Positions 8,301 to 15,563 of a stretch of 20,000 nt of DNA are shown here, piece after piece. The stretch comes from Symbiodinium natans. Lineage: Eukaryota > Sar > Dinophyceae > Suessiales > Symbiodiniaceae. Both the position numbers and the translations under genes were made by a program. Position 1 is the first letter of the stretch; every line of letters begins with the position of its first letter. The notes beneath the pieces were generated by a model. It ran no database searches. It had not been told where the DNA came from and was given only the letters and a program-made list of their open reading frames with translations. Location: NCBI GenBank assembly GCA_905221605.1, contig CAJNDS010002179.1:1082026-1102025 (forward strand). The letters are read 5' to 3'.

Positions 8301-9515
8301 GAAGATCCTTGAAGACTGCTGTAGCACTGACTGGACTATGGCAGGCGAGGATGGTGGTGGGCGAGGTATTTGGGGCTGCAGGATCAAGCGGTGGTGAGCA
8401 AACCCCTTTGGAGAAGGCTTTCCCCAATTAACCTCCAAGCTAGGAACTGCCTGCTGAGAGGGGGGGCAGGGTTCGGGTGTAGGAACCGGAGCTGGGGGCT
8501 TGGTTCGTGGCTGGGGCCAAGGGAATCCCAAGCCCTTAAGTGTATCACCTGACACGCCTGGGAGGGTAAAGGCAGTCAGCACCCATCGATCGCCAAGCCA
8601 CGGTTGGGTGCAGTGCCAAAGGTGCACGGGGAACTTAAACGGCGCATGATGCGTTGTGACGATCTTGCCCGGGAGAGTCACCCCAAGCTTGGGGATGAAC
8701 TGCGGTACAGTGCCTGCTTGGTCCTCGACCCAAAGGCCTCCATCCGAGTACGAACCTATCCCCACTGTCAAATTTGACGACCCCGGCAAATTTGCTGTGT
8801 CCTTGTGCGGGGACGTCAAAATGTTCCTGCTGACACATAAGGCATTCCAAGTCTCACCTGGGAACAGTTGGCACAAGAACCCATTAAGGCTTGCACACAG
8901 TTGTGGGAGTGCATCCGTAACTGATGAACGGGCCGAAGGATTCCCTAGGCGCACCCCAAAGTTCCAGTATCCCGATTCCCCCGGAGCCGCTGAAGTAACG
9001 CTCCTGGCAGGAAGCACGCGTGGAGGCCAAGAGGCAGAAAGTAATGCCTGAAGACAGGACTTAAAGTCATGTATGCATGAGGAACCTTCTTCTGCAACAT
9101 GTGTAACACCCACCTGCCCGGGTGTTACCTCATTCCTGGAACGACCAGGCATGTTGCACGTGACATCACCCAACACGGGTTGTGAAGGGATGTTGCCCTG
9201 AGGACATTGCACTGCTGGCGACGACACAGGCCCAGCATTTGTCTCCAACAAGGAGACCGATTTCGGAAGCACATTTACAGGCTCGGCTGGCCGAGCTGCC
9301 GGCTGGATATCATACCCAGCAACACGATTTGCACCTGCCTGGTGCTTTGCTGAAAGAGGCTGTTGAGGTGATACTGACATACAAGGCGACAAAGGGTGTG
9401 ACTGAACTGGGTCAGTGTGAGATTGCAAAGGATGCGGGGCATCTGGGGGTGATACCTCTGTAGACTGCAAATCTGAATTCGGGATTCTTTGCCACGGCAC
9501 AAGGGTAGGTTCGAA
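5331..9515 (-). CDS. Pol: 2OG-oxygenase-like, methyltransferase-like, reverse transcriptase, RNase H
   Basis: About 1390 residues, numbered here from 9500. A Pro/Ser/Gln-rich start leads to a 2OG-Fe(II)-oxygenase-like region (about 175-312: H232-x-D234, N237, GG at 254-255, distal H296, R305). Then a Rossmann methyltransferase-like region (about 395-575: LDICSG at 401-406, SPCC at 459-462, HLEQP at 523-527). Reverse transcriptase follows (about 820-1080: motif A LDVKSAH with D904; FVDD at 971-974), then RNase H (about 1195-1340: D1201, E1253, D1282, H1322, D1332, with the typical end H-x-x-G-x-x-N-x-x-A-D-x-L-S-R). No protease or DDE integrase is seen. The first in-frame ATG is about 40 codons in. 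The frame is continuous with gag across a TGA at 9518-9516, so expression by stop readthrough is likely. The RT/RH pair would copy element RNA. The oxygenase and methyltransferase roles are unknown. Confidence 0.85.
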   Translation of the reverse strand, partial: FEPTLVPWQRIPNSDLQSTEVSPPDAPHPLQSHTDPVQSHPLSPCMSVSPQQPLSAKHQAGANRVAGYDIQPAARPAEPVNVLPKSVSLLETNAGPVSSPAVQCPQGNIPSQPVLGDVTCNMPGRSRNEVTPGQVGVTHVAEEGSSCIHDFKSCLQALLSASWPPRVLPARSVTSAAPGESGYWNFGVRLGNPSARSSVTDALPQLCASLNGFLCQLFPGETWNALCVSRNILTSPHKDTANLPGSSNLTVGIGSYSDGGLWVEDQAGTVPQFIPKLGVTLPGKIVTTHHAPFKFPVHLWHCTQPWLGDRWVLTAFTLPGVSGDTLKGLGFPWPQPRTKPPAPVPTPEPCPPSQQAVPSLEVNWGKPSPKGFAHHRLILQPQIPRPPPSSPAIVQSVLQQSSRIFLDICSGAEKPLSSAVQELGFPTLAVDILLDSSMDILDNTFFEQLLFICGSGVVGYCAASPCCSEYSRLKLFGGPPFAIRTPTQLGGLENLSPSAQARIQTSHEMLFRACKCLQIVHGAGGHGHLEQPSGAMSWEESCVQGWLHCGSTALIVLPACAFGENWAKTWLFASSFQALSVMGQTCQHGRNAHESVQGRESDGSFKSRKTAKYPQCLAEEFALHIRPLLAGAQIEHTLATASALVPVKALDVGPWVIHDGAGRHSCGDWSTPLCQDKLKNLRTYLLGKVCDMQGPKRLLAKATWPNPEPLFTASEVQDARTDFFSCLGVVTDANTWKVREHQPLHLHALEALACFCGDPDVSLCKSLLQGVPTGYNNDIPVSNCFWPNQKENLEDVSLSIHMQNWRSASVDLSVTQALLQEELDQGFCFKFDGDIEAAKAKWPGTLAIGKLSVVRAPNRSERLVLDNSVCGTNASCSVPEVQHMPSVRDVMHCFPLRGTRSRQAAISLDVKSAHKRCVVKESEQGLLGFAFADSLYFYRVAPFGAVFAQHWWGRLGSCLLRLLHILIWFSHAGHLFVDDYLFSQAEAVLPATGAMICLFFQILGVPLSWKKLQVSSRVQWIGWCFCYTSGVVSLAEEKRLKLLGMVQDLQRNPKISRKDLERFVGLALWAAHLFPTMKSLLYTFYHDLFSPAATNYSVAPDVWPQLRHHLTDSLQFKSVPPGTAIPLHSTLLSVRHQDLSSLADLDRVRITDRRVWMRVSSQSSSKRKLSTESVRILGLFEHWLLHMCPFCSMRPLGNASFEARADASAHGSMCCIGGYVSHPMIGQRWFRESFSYSAFRALEIPVQADMQLDIACYEALAQGALILATSSLLPCARIPLQLRSASDNTGAEAGVNASFSTARPLCFFLERISLLAAVHRTTLDVSHISGERNVKADALSRPAEYEVPPDCLEKDRVRLSLEALWLPRPNISVFPEGAHLPWSVRSRGVPNNLT

Positions 9516-10727
9516 TCAGTGAGGCGTCTGTTCATGCTGAGAGGCTGTGTGCGACTTGCTCCCACACGCTGATCCATCCTGCTTGGGGTATGCACATGCA
9601 TGAACAAAGGGGCAGGAGCCTCCCCTTGTGCAGCGGCCAATCTGCCACTGGACACACAGCCCTTTCTTCTCAGATCCCACTTGGATCTCTTTCACGAAGG
9701 TGATGTGTCTCCCTGGAGCGCCCTTGGGCTTACCGCCCTTTTCCTTGCCCCGGCCCTGGCCCTTGCCGAGGCCTTTCCATTGGCCGACCTGCTTCCCCTT
9801 GCCTTTGAGATCGGGGCCGCGGGGGATGAACAAGGCTTTCGGACGAGCCTGCAGCAAGGTGCTAAGCTCACCTCTGATTTCAGTGAACTCATGCAACGCG
9901 TCATTCAAGCTCCAAGCTTTCTCACTGACTAAAGAATGGATGCTCTGCCAAATCCGACAATCTGCCTGTTGCGCTTCTAGGATTGTCGGTGCACGCAGGC
10001 CTGATGTTGGGTCGAAACGCTGGGACACAAGCTGGACAAACTTGCAGCTGTAGGCTTTAAGGCGGGCAAGGTGAGCTGAGCCAACCATGGCCAACGCAAC
10101 GTCATGCACTGCCAAGATTCGCTGGATGCCACTGATCCCCATATTGGCATCGGTCACTTCGATTGTAGGCGGATCATCAAGGAGCAAGCTGGAAAGACCC
10201 AGCATTTCGAGCTTGGGCTGTTTCTGGGGTCTGGCAATTAACAACTCCGAAGCTTTCTCTTCCGTCATGCGATGTTTCCAAGCTATCCATTTATACTCTG
10301 AACGTGCCTCTTGATGAGCTGCGAGGGAAATCAGCCTCAAAGAGGGTAGAGTAGATGGATTCAAGACCTCACTTGGGTAATTTGCAAGGAATTGGCGCTT
10401 CATATCGGACAGCTTCGTGGATGCAATTTTGGGAGCAAAACTCTCTACCCATGTCTCCAAAGTAGGATCTGCGTTGACAGGGGCCGGTAGAGCACTAGAG
10501 GAACTGGATGTTTGCATGCCCGCCCACGCTGCTTTGATCTGGGCTATCTGCAACCGAGACAAAATCTGACCTGGGAAGATCTCGGGGATGGCTCCCTCAA
10601 CTTCTGCCTGAGTTTCAACAACGTGTTTGAACGCCGAGGCTGTCCAGCCCCCTTCCGTGGCCACTTTGATGACCTCTGCTGCCAAGCCTTCCTTCGCCAG
10701 TGCACTTTCCAACTCGGAATCAGCCAT
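9516..10727 (-). CDS. Gag-like protein with CCCH zinc finger
   Basis: 403 residues starting at ATG 10727. The first two-thirds is mainly helical-looking with no motif I recognise. A basic Gly/Lys-rich stretch (about 310-345) precedes a C-terminal C-x7-C-x5-C-x3-H finger (CVQWQIGRC, then CTRGGSC, then CPFVH) and a second Cys/His cluster. The basic stretch plus finger fits RNA binding by a nucleocapsid-like protein packaging element RNA. It ends at TGA 9518-9516, in the same frame as Pol. By position between recombinase and RT/RNase H it fills the Gag slot. Assignment as Gag is inference from position, size and finger. Confidence 0.7.
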   Translation of the reverse strand: MADSELESALAKEGLAAEVIKVATEGGWTASAFKHVVETQAEVEGAIPEIFPGQILSRLQIAQIKAAWAGMQTSSSSSALPAPVNADPTLETWVESFAPKIASTKLSDMKRQFLANYPSEVLNPSTLPSLRLISLAAHQEARSEYKWIAWKHRMTEEKASELLIARPQKQPKLEMLGLSSLLLDDPPTIEVTDANMGISGIQRILAVHDVALAMVGSAHLARLKAYSCKFVQLVSQRFDPTSGLRAPTILEAQQADCRIWQSIHSLVSEKAWSLNDALHEFTEIRGELSTLLQARPKALFIPRGPDLKGKGKQVGQWKGLGKGQGRGKEKGGKPKGAPGRHITFVKEIQVGSEKKGLCVQWQIGRCTRGGSCPFVHACAYPKQDGSACGSKSHTASQHEQTPH

Positions 10728-11096
10728 TACATGTAAGACACCGCAGGGCTAATGTTGGTGTTTAGCGCTAGACCAATATGTGATTCTTAGATAGGATGAC
10801 AGAGCTTTGTTCTCGTGAGCTAGATGAGCATGCTAAGCAACGAATCTGACATGTACGAAACTTCCATGGTGTCTTCTGAATACCACGTGAAACTCTTGCA
10901 AGACGCCACACTCCTGAAGATCTTTCCTTGGGGATTTGCTAGCCCAATCGAGCGCCTGCCTGCAGAAACACCAAAAGCATGTCAAGATCATAGCAACAGT
11001 CTAACCCTTGGTGGACATGTGCAACATGACAGCTTGCTGTTTCATTGATGCATACGCAAAACAACAACCACACTTTTCTGACACGAACATTCCAGC
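10728..11096. other. Gap between recombinase and gag, nothing recognised
   Basis: 369 bases with no supported ORF. Short open frames on both strands lack motifs. It may hold a leader or internal promoter for gag-pol, but I see no clear signal. Confidence 0.4.
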
Positions 11097-13127
11097 TCAC
11101 TCCTCGGAACAACAAGATAAAGCTGCCAAGCATGCACTGCGTCTGCACAACCGACACGAAGATGGCACTGACGTGTGGATCATGAGCCGATCGGCAGGAA
11201 GAGTGGCACCACACTTTGCACGCATATATGTCCCATTGACAAGAGTGCCTGACAAAGCATCTGAAGGGCAGAGCACATGCAACACCGCGGTGCAGGAGCC
11301 CAGCAAGAATTCCTCAGGCTCACCTAAGTCGTGCTCTTCGGCCGGGTGTGCGGAAGGTTCCTCCTCGCTCTCATCTGAAGATCCTGGGTCGGAGTGGTAC
11401 ACGAGATCTTTGTCCAGCGCCTCTATATCTGGATCAGGGGTGACTATTTGATTTTCTGCGACCTCCCAACTCCCATTACTGCTTTGAAGCAAATCGTCAC
11501 TGCCATCAAGTTGAAACGAGAACCACTGGAAGGGTTCAAACTCGTAGTCCTTAGAGAAAGCTTCCGGCGGGATGTACGCTGGTGTCAAGGGCTGCTGCCC
11601 TCCTCTGTGCTGGGGGACCAAAAAACGGAAGCCTGTGCGGATGCTATCACGAATGCAAGATTGGCACCGAAGCATGCCATGAATATCATCACGGGAATAA
11701 AGAGCGGAGCTGCTTATGCGGTGGTGCCCTTGACGTTTCCTATCAACCTCATCAACATTGACTTGAAGGGACATGGAAAGCATAGTGGCTTTGAGACTAT
11801 GCACTGTGAAATTGAGGGGCGGTACCTCTGGTGGTGCGGAAGCCCAAGGCATGAGGAGAAAATGCCTCAACCACCTCAGCGCCTCAGCATAGCTCATAGC
11901 TTGCAGGGGCAACATGAAGCTGTCGCCTTGCACTGCTGGAAGCAAGAACGATGGAAGCCACGAATCTGGGTGGTTTCGAACATGCATTGTAGCCAACCTG
12001 TCAAGGGCATGCAGGTATTTGCTAACCCAAGAATGCGTCCCGCGAGACAGAATACCTGACGCAAGGATGCCCCAGGGCTGCCCGGTGTGACATGTTTTGG
12101 TCGCATAACACGTACCACGAAGGACATGTAAGTCAAAAGATAATGAACTCCACTCCACACGTTGAAGATCTGCAAATCGCAATGAACCCCAGGCAGCAAC
12201 CAAAAAACCACCAAGCACAACCACTTCAAGGAATGATGCCTGCTTCATCAAGATGCGCCTTTCCCACAGCTGGAGCACCCAAGTGGGTAGTGGGAAACTC
12301 TCACGGCGTTCACGAGGAATTTTTGACTTCAGAAAAGAATCAATCACTTTTTCATACGCGCACGATAAGATTGTACATTCTGCAACTTTGCATAGCCAAC
12401 GAAGTGCTTTGATTGTCATGCAACAGCTTGAACCCAGAGTAGGGTCTCCATGCTTCTCAAGGGACATGGTGACTAGTATGTCTGCCATCATAACACTATC
12501 AAGATTGCCAAAACAGAGGCCTAGCCCTTCAAGATTCGCCACAAAGTGTGACCAAGCTGCCAGGTAACGGAGCACCGTGTTCGTGGCATACCCGGAAAGA
12601 ATTCGCGAGGTGTGATGACTGGCAAATTCGGAGCACTGAATCTGCTTGAACAATCCACTACAATCACCCATAAAAACAAGCACACCCCAAAACAGTGACA
12701 AGGCCATCTGGGAGAAACCTGCAATCTGCTGGAACTTGGGATGGTGGGGATCGGCCGCCTTTGCTGGCTTTCGCTTCGGGGCAGCTTTCAAGAGAAACGA
12801 TGAAGTACTTTGCTGCTGTTGGTTGGATTCTGCGAAGGACTGCCGAAACCTGGCAAAGTGTCTGGCTGATTCTTCTTCAGCATCGGAATCACAATTGCTC
12901 CTGCTGGATGCCGCAACAGGAACGGGCAGAGGTTGCCCGGCACGTGGAACTGGCTCAATGCGTCGTCCCTGGGAGTACAAAGGTTGGGCAAGACCTGCCG
13001 CCGGCAGAGGGGGAGCGGTTCCTTTAGGTTTGTCAACTGGTAGCGCAAGCCCCCCCAGGGGCGGTGGTGCACACTTGCTCTTTGCTTTACTGAAGTGCTT
13101 ATCATCAGGATCCGTCGGGCGTTTCAT
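11097..13127 (-). CDS. Tyrosine recombinase of the retrotransposon
   Basis: 676 residues from ATG 13127. A Pro-rich, acidic N-terminal region (1-130) leads to a helical core-binding-like part (about 140-290) and a catalytic domain with the recombinase residues in order: R317 (WGSLRF), K344 (YATKT), H443 in HSLK, H468/H469 (QGHH) and the nucleophile Y477 (SSSALYSR). The usual H-x-x-R box reads H-x-x-K here. A long acidic tail (about 560-610) ends in a Cys-rich segment (CGATL, then CRLC) that may bind zinc. The enzyme would insert a circular DNA copy of the element by strand exchange at the A/B repeat junction. It starts 11 bases after the stop of the coiled-coil ORF. In known DIRS, Ngaro and PAT elements the recombinase usually follows gag and RT, so its first-in-line place is odd. 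Confidence 0.88.
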   Translation of the reverse strand: MKRPTDPDDKHFSKAKSKCAPPPLGGLALPVDKPKGTAPPLPAAGLAQPLYSQGRRIEPVPRAGQPLPVPVAASSRSNCDSDAEEESARHFARFRQSFAESNQQQQSTSSFLLKAAPKRKPAKAADPHHPKFQQIAGFSQMALSLFWGVLVFMGDCSGLFKQIQCSEFASHHTSRILSGYATNTVLRYLAAWSHFVANLEGLGLCFGNLDSVMMADILVTMSLEKHGDPTLGSSCCMTIKALRWLCKVAECTILSCAYEKVIDSFLKSKIPRERRESFPLPTWVLQLWERRILMKQASFLEVVVLGGFLVAAWGSLRFADLQRVEWSSLSFDLHVLRGTCYATKTCHTGQPWGILASGILSRGTHSWVSKYLHALDRLATMHVRNHPDSWLPSFLLPAVQGDSFMLPLQAMSYAEALRWLRHFLLMPWASAPPEVPPLNFTVHSLKATMLSMSLQVNVDEVDRKRQGHHRISSSALYSRDDIHGMLRCQSCIRDSIRTGFRFLVPQHRGGQQPLTPAYIPPEAFSKDYEFEPFQWFSFQLDGSDDLLQSSNGSWEVAENQIVTPDPDIEALDKDLVYHSDPGSSDESEEEPSAHPAEEHDLGEPEEFLLGSCTAVLHVLCPSDALSGTLVNGTYMRAKCGATLPADRLMIHTSVPSSCRLCRRSACLAALSCCSEE

Positions 13128-13138
13128 CCTGCAACCCT

Positions 13139-13444
13139 CTAGTCTTCAATCAAGCTTTGCCAAAAACCTGGAGGCCTTGGGAAGCTGGTCTGAACTGCAC
13201 GCACAAGAAAGCTGAAGCAACTCTCAAGGTGCAAGAGCCGAACCGAAAGGCAGCCGATGCTAGTGGTGCCAGAATGGCCGCGCAGATCCCGACGAACCCT
13301 CTGATCTTCCTGCTCGATACGATGCAAACGCTCTTCTAAGACTGCAATGTGTGTATGAAGGGTTTCCAACTGGCTCTGCAACTCGTGAACTTGAAGCTGC
13401 AACTGATATGAAGAGGCGTCAAGCCCAGCACACGATGCTTCCAT
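13139..13444 (-). CDS. Small coiled-coil protein, first ORF of the retrotransposon
   Basis: 101 residues, ATG 13444, TAG stop at 13141-13139, 11 bases before the recombinase ATG and in a different frame. Residues about 14-55 have regular Leu/Ile/Val spacing with many Gln, Glu, His and Arg (for example LQVHELQSQLETLHTHIAVL), typical of a coiled coil. The C-terminal third has no motif. A self-associating protein of this kind could take part in particle assembly or help the recombinase multimerise; both are guesses. Tight packing with the next gene supports it being real, but it could also be a chance ORF in the leader. Confidence 0.5.
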   Translation of the reverse strand: MEASCAGLDASSYQLQLQVHELQSQLETLHTHIAVLEERLHRIEQEDQRVRRDLRGHSGTTSIGCLSVRLLHLESCFSFLVRAVQTSFPRPPGFWQSLIED

Positions 13445-13592
13445 GCACTCACTTTGGAGTGAGCCCGCTCACCCCTGGAGCATCGTTCAAAATGAAAACT
13501 AGGCTGAGTGCAAAGGTTGCCAAAACACAAACCAAGCACTTTGGGAAAACATGGATAAGAAGACTTCCCATAAAGAAAGCATGCCATGGAAA
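13445..13592 (-). other. 5' leader of the retrotransposon
   Basis: 148 bases between A1 and the first ORF. Near the ORF start two mutually exclusive hairpins share an arm: CTCAC (13448-13452) with GTGAG (13459-13463), or GTGAGC (13459-13464) with GCTCAC (13467-13472). On the sense strand these lie immediately upstream of the ATG at 13444. A switch role is possible but unproven. Confidence 0.35.
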
Positions 13593-13685
13593 AAACTTGA
13601 CTTTCTCGCTAGCAAGCACCACTCTAGAGCCAAAATGACGCACGAACATAGTTTATAAAACATACATGAACAAGTACATGATACG
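13593..13685 (-). repeat. Split direct repeat A1 (element 5' end)
   Basis: 93 bp read as identical to A2 (5024-5116). It forms the outer right limit of the element. The interrupted kinase frame reads 10 codons into it before a stop at about 13655-13653. Confidence 0.9.
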
Positions 13686-15230
13686 AGGAGGAGGATCAGC
13701 CCAGATGCCTTGTCCTCTTGACATCAACAAGTGCTCGTAGTCGAATGGGGCTGGAGCGTCTCTAACCCTCTTCTGTCCTCCTGTATTGGAAGGCACCGGA
13801 CTAGCCGTCGTTGATGGTGGTGGCCCTGTTTCCAACACAAGGCGGCCGTTGCTGTTTCCGTACATTTTGTACGGGTAGACTATCTGGTTGACCTTCAGGT
13901 AGGACTTGCCGGTTGTCTTCAGGTCACACATGAGGGTCCATCTGGCGGAGATAGCCGTGCGTTCCCAGCTGCCCGTGCCCTTGTTCTTGGAAGACTGAGC
14001 CTCCTCTACCATCCTGCCGTTGGCATTGCCGTAGAAATTGCTTCTGAGGCACTCCTGGGGAGTGCGTTCGGCGTCTGTCATGGGGGGTTGGATCGTGAGC
14101 GTTGAGGTGACCGGGTTGCCGTCCTTGTCCCACAGGCTGACCTTGAGGACCAGCATGAGATTCTTAGCGCTTTTCAGCCAGGATCCCGATGGCCACATGG
14201 AGGTGGGGTGTGCCGGGGGTGTCTCCGCCTTTGCCTGGGTAACCCACCGTTTCATGTCATCAGCAATGTCACTGGGGATCGCTCCCGTGGGTATGTCGGC
14301 TCCCATGGTAGCCACTGGACCTGTAGTGTAGTGGAGGAGAAGCGGGAAGATTTGCTTGCTGAGCGTCAGTGATAGGCGGTAGAGGTCGCCGTTGCCCGTA
14401 TGGTATTGCGACTTGTCCACCCTTGGCGGCCGGTGAAGGTCTCCGCCTCTGGCTTGCGCCCCGTACCCTTCCTGTATTGAGTAAAGGGCCTCTGCCGCAT
14501 TGTCGCCCAAGTCAATGAGGACCCACTGTGGGCTGGTGTGGCTTATTGACTGCGACGACATGATGTTGCCCAGGTGGATGTCCGCATGGATGATGCCGTG
14601 CTGGTGGAGCACTGAGAGGGCGCACTGCATGTCCTCAGCGATGGTGCCGAAGAGCTCTTTCATGTGTCTCTGGTCCATTTTGTCATACCATTGATGCTCC
14701 TCCGCCTGGAGTGGGTTTGGCAGGTATACCGGAGTGCCGTCTTCATTCCATGCTGAAAAGGGGATTCGGGCAGGAGGACAGTGTCCTGGTGCCTCATCCT
14801 TGTCCCCCTCAGCAGTGCTGAGGATAGTCTGCAAGGTGGTTGTCGATCCTGCTCGGACTTTTTTCCGGTAGAGGTGCTGCTTGATGCCCTCCTCAACGGT
14901 GTACAATGTGAGCATGACCGCAGCGCCGATTTCAGTGTGCAGGATGGTCTGAAAGAGGGGGATCGTCGGGAGACGTCGTAGGCGGTGAATTTCTTTTTGC
15001 ATCTCAGCCTCCCGATTCTGTTTTGCACGCTTGACGACCAGTCGATGTCCCTCCGGGGTCGGGTAGGCCAGCGTGGTCACGAACGCACTGTTGCCATGGC
15101 CAATTTGCTGGCCCATAGGCTCCGTAAGTGCCCTGGCGATGGAGCTTTTGTGCAGGGCAGTGATCCTGCCCAGCATTTCCTCGTGCAGCTGAAATTGCTT
15201 GCTGCGTTGCTCAGCTCCCGCCATGGCCAT
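13686..15230 (-). pseudogene. Protein-kinase-like gene, 5' part, interrupted by the retrotransposon
   Basis: Numbered from ATG 15389; the likely start is the ATG at 15230 (residue 54), because a polypyrimidine-AG tract ends at 15295 just upstream. Kinase features: Gly-loop IGHGNSAFV (96-104), VVK with Lys120, Glu residues 127-133 for helix C, catalytic loop HADIHLGN (268-275, Asp270 and Asn275), DLG (293-295) in place of DFG, and GDLYRLSLTL (334-343) as the helix-F segment. All key catalytic residues are present, so it was probably active on protein or a small molecule; the substrate is unknown. The C-terminal part repeats a Y-G-N-x-N-G-R motif (453-459 and 510-516). The gene is cut after the codons for ADPPP at 13686. 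The remainder is at 4273-4484, giving about 585 residues originally. Confidence 0.8.
14775..14823. repeat. CAGTG double palindrome, pair D
   Basis: AGGACAGTGTCCT (14775-14787, 13 bp) and CCTCAGCAGTGCTGAGG (14807-14823, 17 bp), both perfect, centres 34 bases apart. They lie inside the kinase coding region at about residues 189-205, a low-conservation insert between the N-lobe and the catalytic loop. Confidence 0.78.
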
Positions 15231-15294
15231 TGCTGGCTGCAAAAGAGCTGAAGAAGAATGTGCCTGCCGCTGTGCCCGGGCTTTTGAACATGAT

Positions 15295-15358
15295 CTGCCA
15301 CATTGATCGCAGGAGAGAAATTGGAAGAGGAGAGAGAAAGAAAGGTGGGAGGCAGAGG
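15295..15358 (-). promoter_or_regulatory. Polypyrimidine tract and AG acceptor before the kinase-like gene
   Basis: On the minus strand about 50 bases are dominated by C and T (including CCACCTTTCTTTCTCTCTCC), followed by TGTGGCAG with the AG at 15296-15295, 64 bases before the ATG at 15230. This is the form of a 3' splice site. In dinoflagellates such a site upstream of a first ATG can receive the trans-spliced leader. Cis-splicing to an upstream exon is the alternative. Confidence 0.5.
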
Positions 15359-15508
15359 TGAGTGACATCAAATGTCTTACTAAGAACATGTGTCAGTGTT
15401 CTCTCGCTCCCTTTTTTGACTCGTTTTCTTCGAAATGTGCCAGGCTTAAAAATCAGTTGCCTCGGCCTTGCTGCGTGGGCCAAATTAAAGAGGAACGCTG
15501 TGGTGCCT

Positions 15509-15542
15509 CACACAGTGTGTGTTAGCGAGCTCGGCAGTGCCG
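15509..15542. repeat. CAGTG double palindrome, pair E
   Basis: CACACAGTGTGTG (15509-15521, 13 bp) and CGGCAGTGCCG (15532-15542, 11 bp), both perfect, centres 22 bases apart. They lie just past the stop of the small ORF at 15564-15848. Confidence 0.75.
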
Positions 15543-15563
15543 CGACTCTCACTTGTCAATTGC

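Larger units (their letters stand above)
4485..13685 (-). mobile_element. Tyrosine-recombinase retrotransposon with split direct repeats (Ngaro/PAT-like)
   Basis: Complete element of about 9.2 kb on the minus strand. Order from its 5' end: A1 (13593-13685), coiled-coil ORF, tyrosine recombinase, Gag-like ORF, Pol (2OG-oxygenase-like, methyltransferase-like, RT, RNase H), B1 (5116-5287), A2 (5024-5116), a unique spacer, B2 (4485-4656). The A1 - genes - B1A2 - B2 layout is the hallmark of split-direct-repeat retrotransposons that integrate by tyrosine recombinase rather than a DDE integrase. Both repeat pairs read as identical (93 bp and 172 bp), all four ORFs are long and open, and the host gene frame is intact on both sides, so insertion looks recent. 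No target-site duplication is seen beyond one shared G, as expected for this recombination type. A recombinase gene placed before gag is not the usual order. Confidence 0.9.
15231..15563. other. Spacer upstream of the kinase-like gene
   Basis: 333 bases between the small ORF's stop and the likely kinase start. Contents are a polypyrimidine-AG tract (15295-15358) and CAGTG pair E (15509-15542). No coding region is supported; the open frame running in from the kinase has a low-complexity translation here. Confidence 0.5.

Noticed and set aside
4480-13695. Target-site duplication around the retrotransposon
   Set aside because: The flanks share only one G at the element ends, which is also part of both repeats. 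Tyrosine-recombinase insertion does not need a duplication.
14522-14532. CCCACTGTGGG as another member of the palindrome family
   Set aside because: It is a perfect 11-bp palindrome, but its centre is ACTGT rather than CAGTG, so it lacks the shared turn and has no partner.
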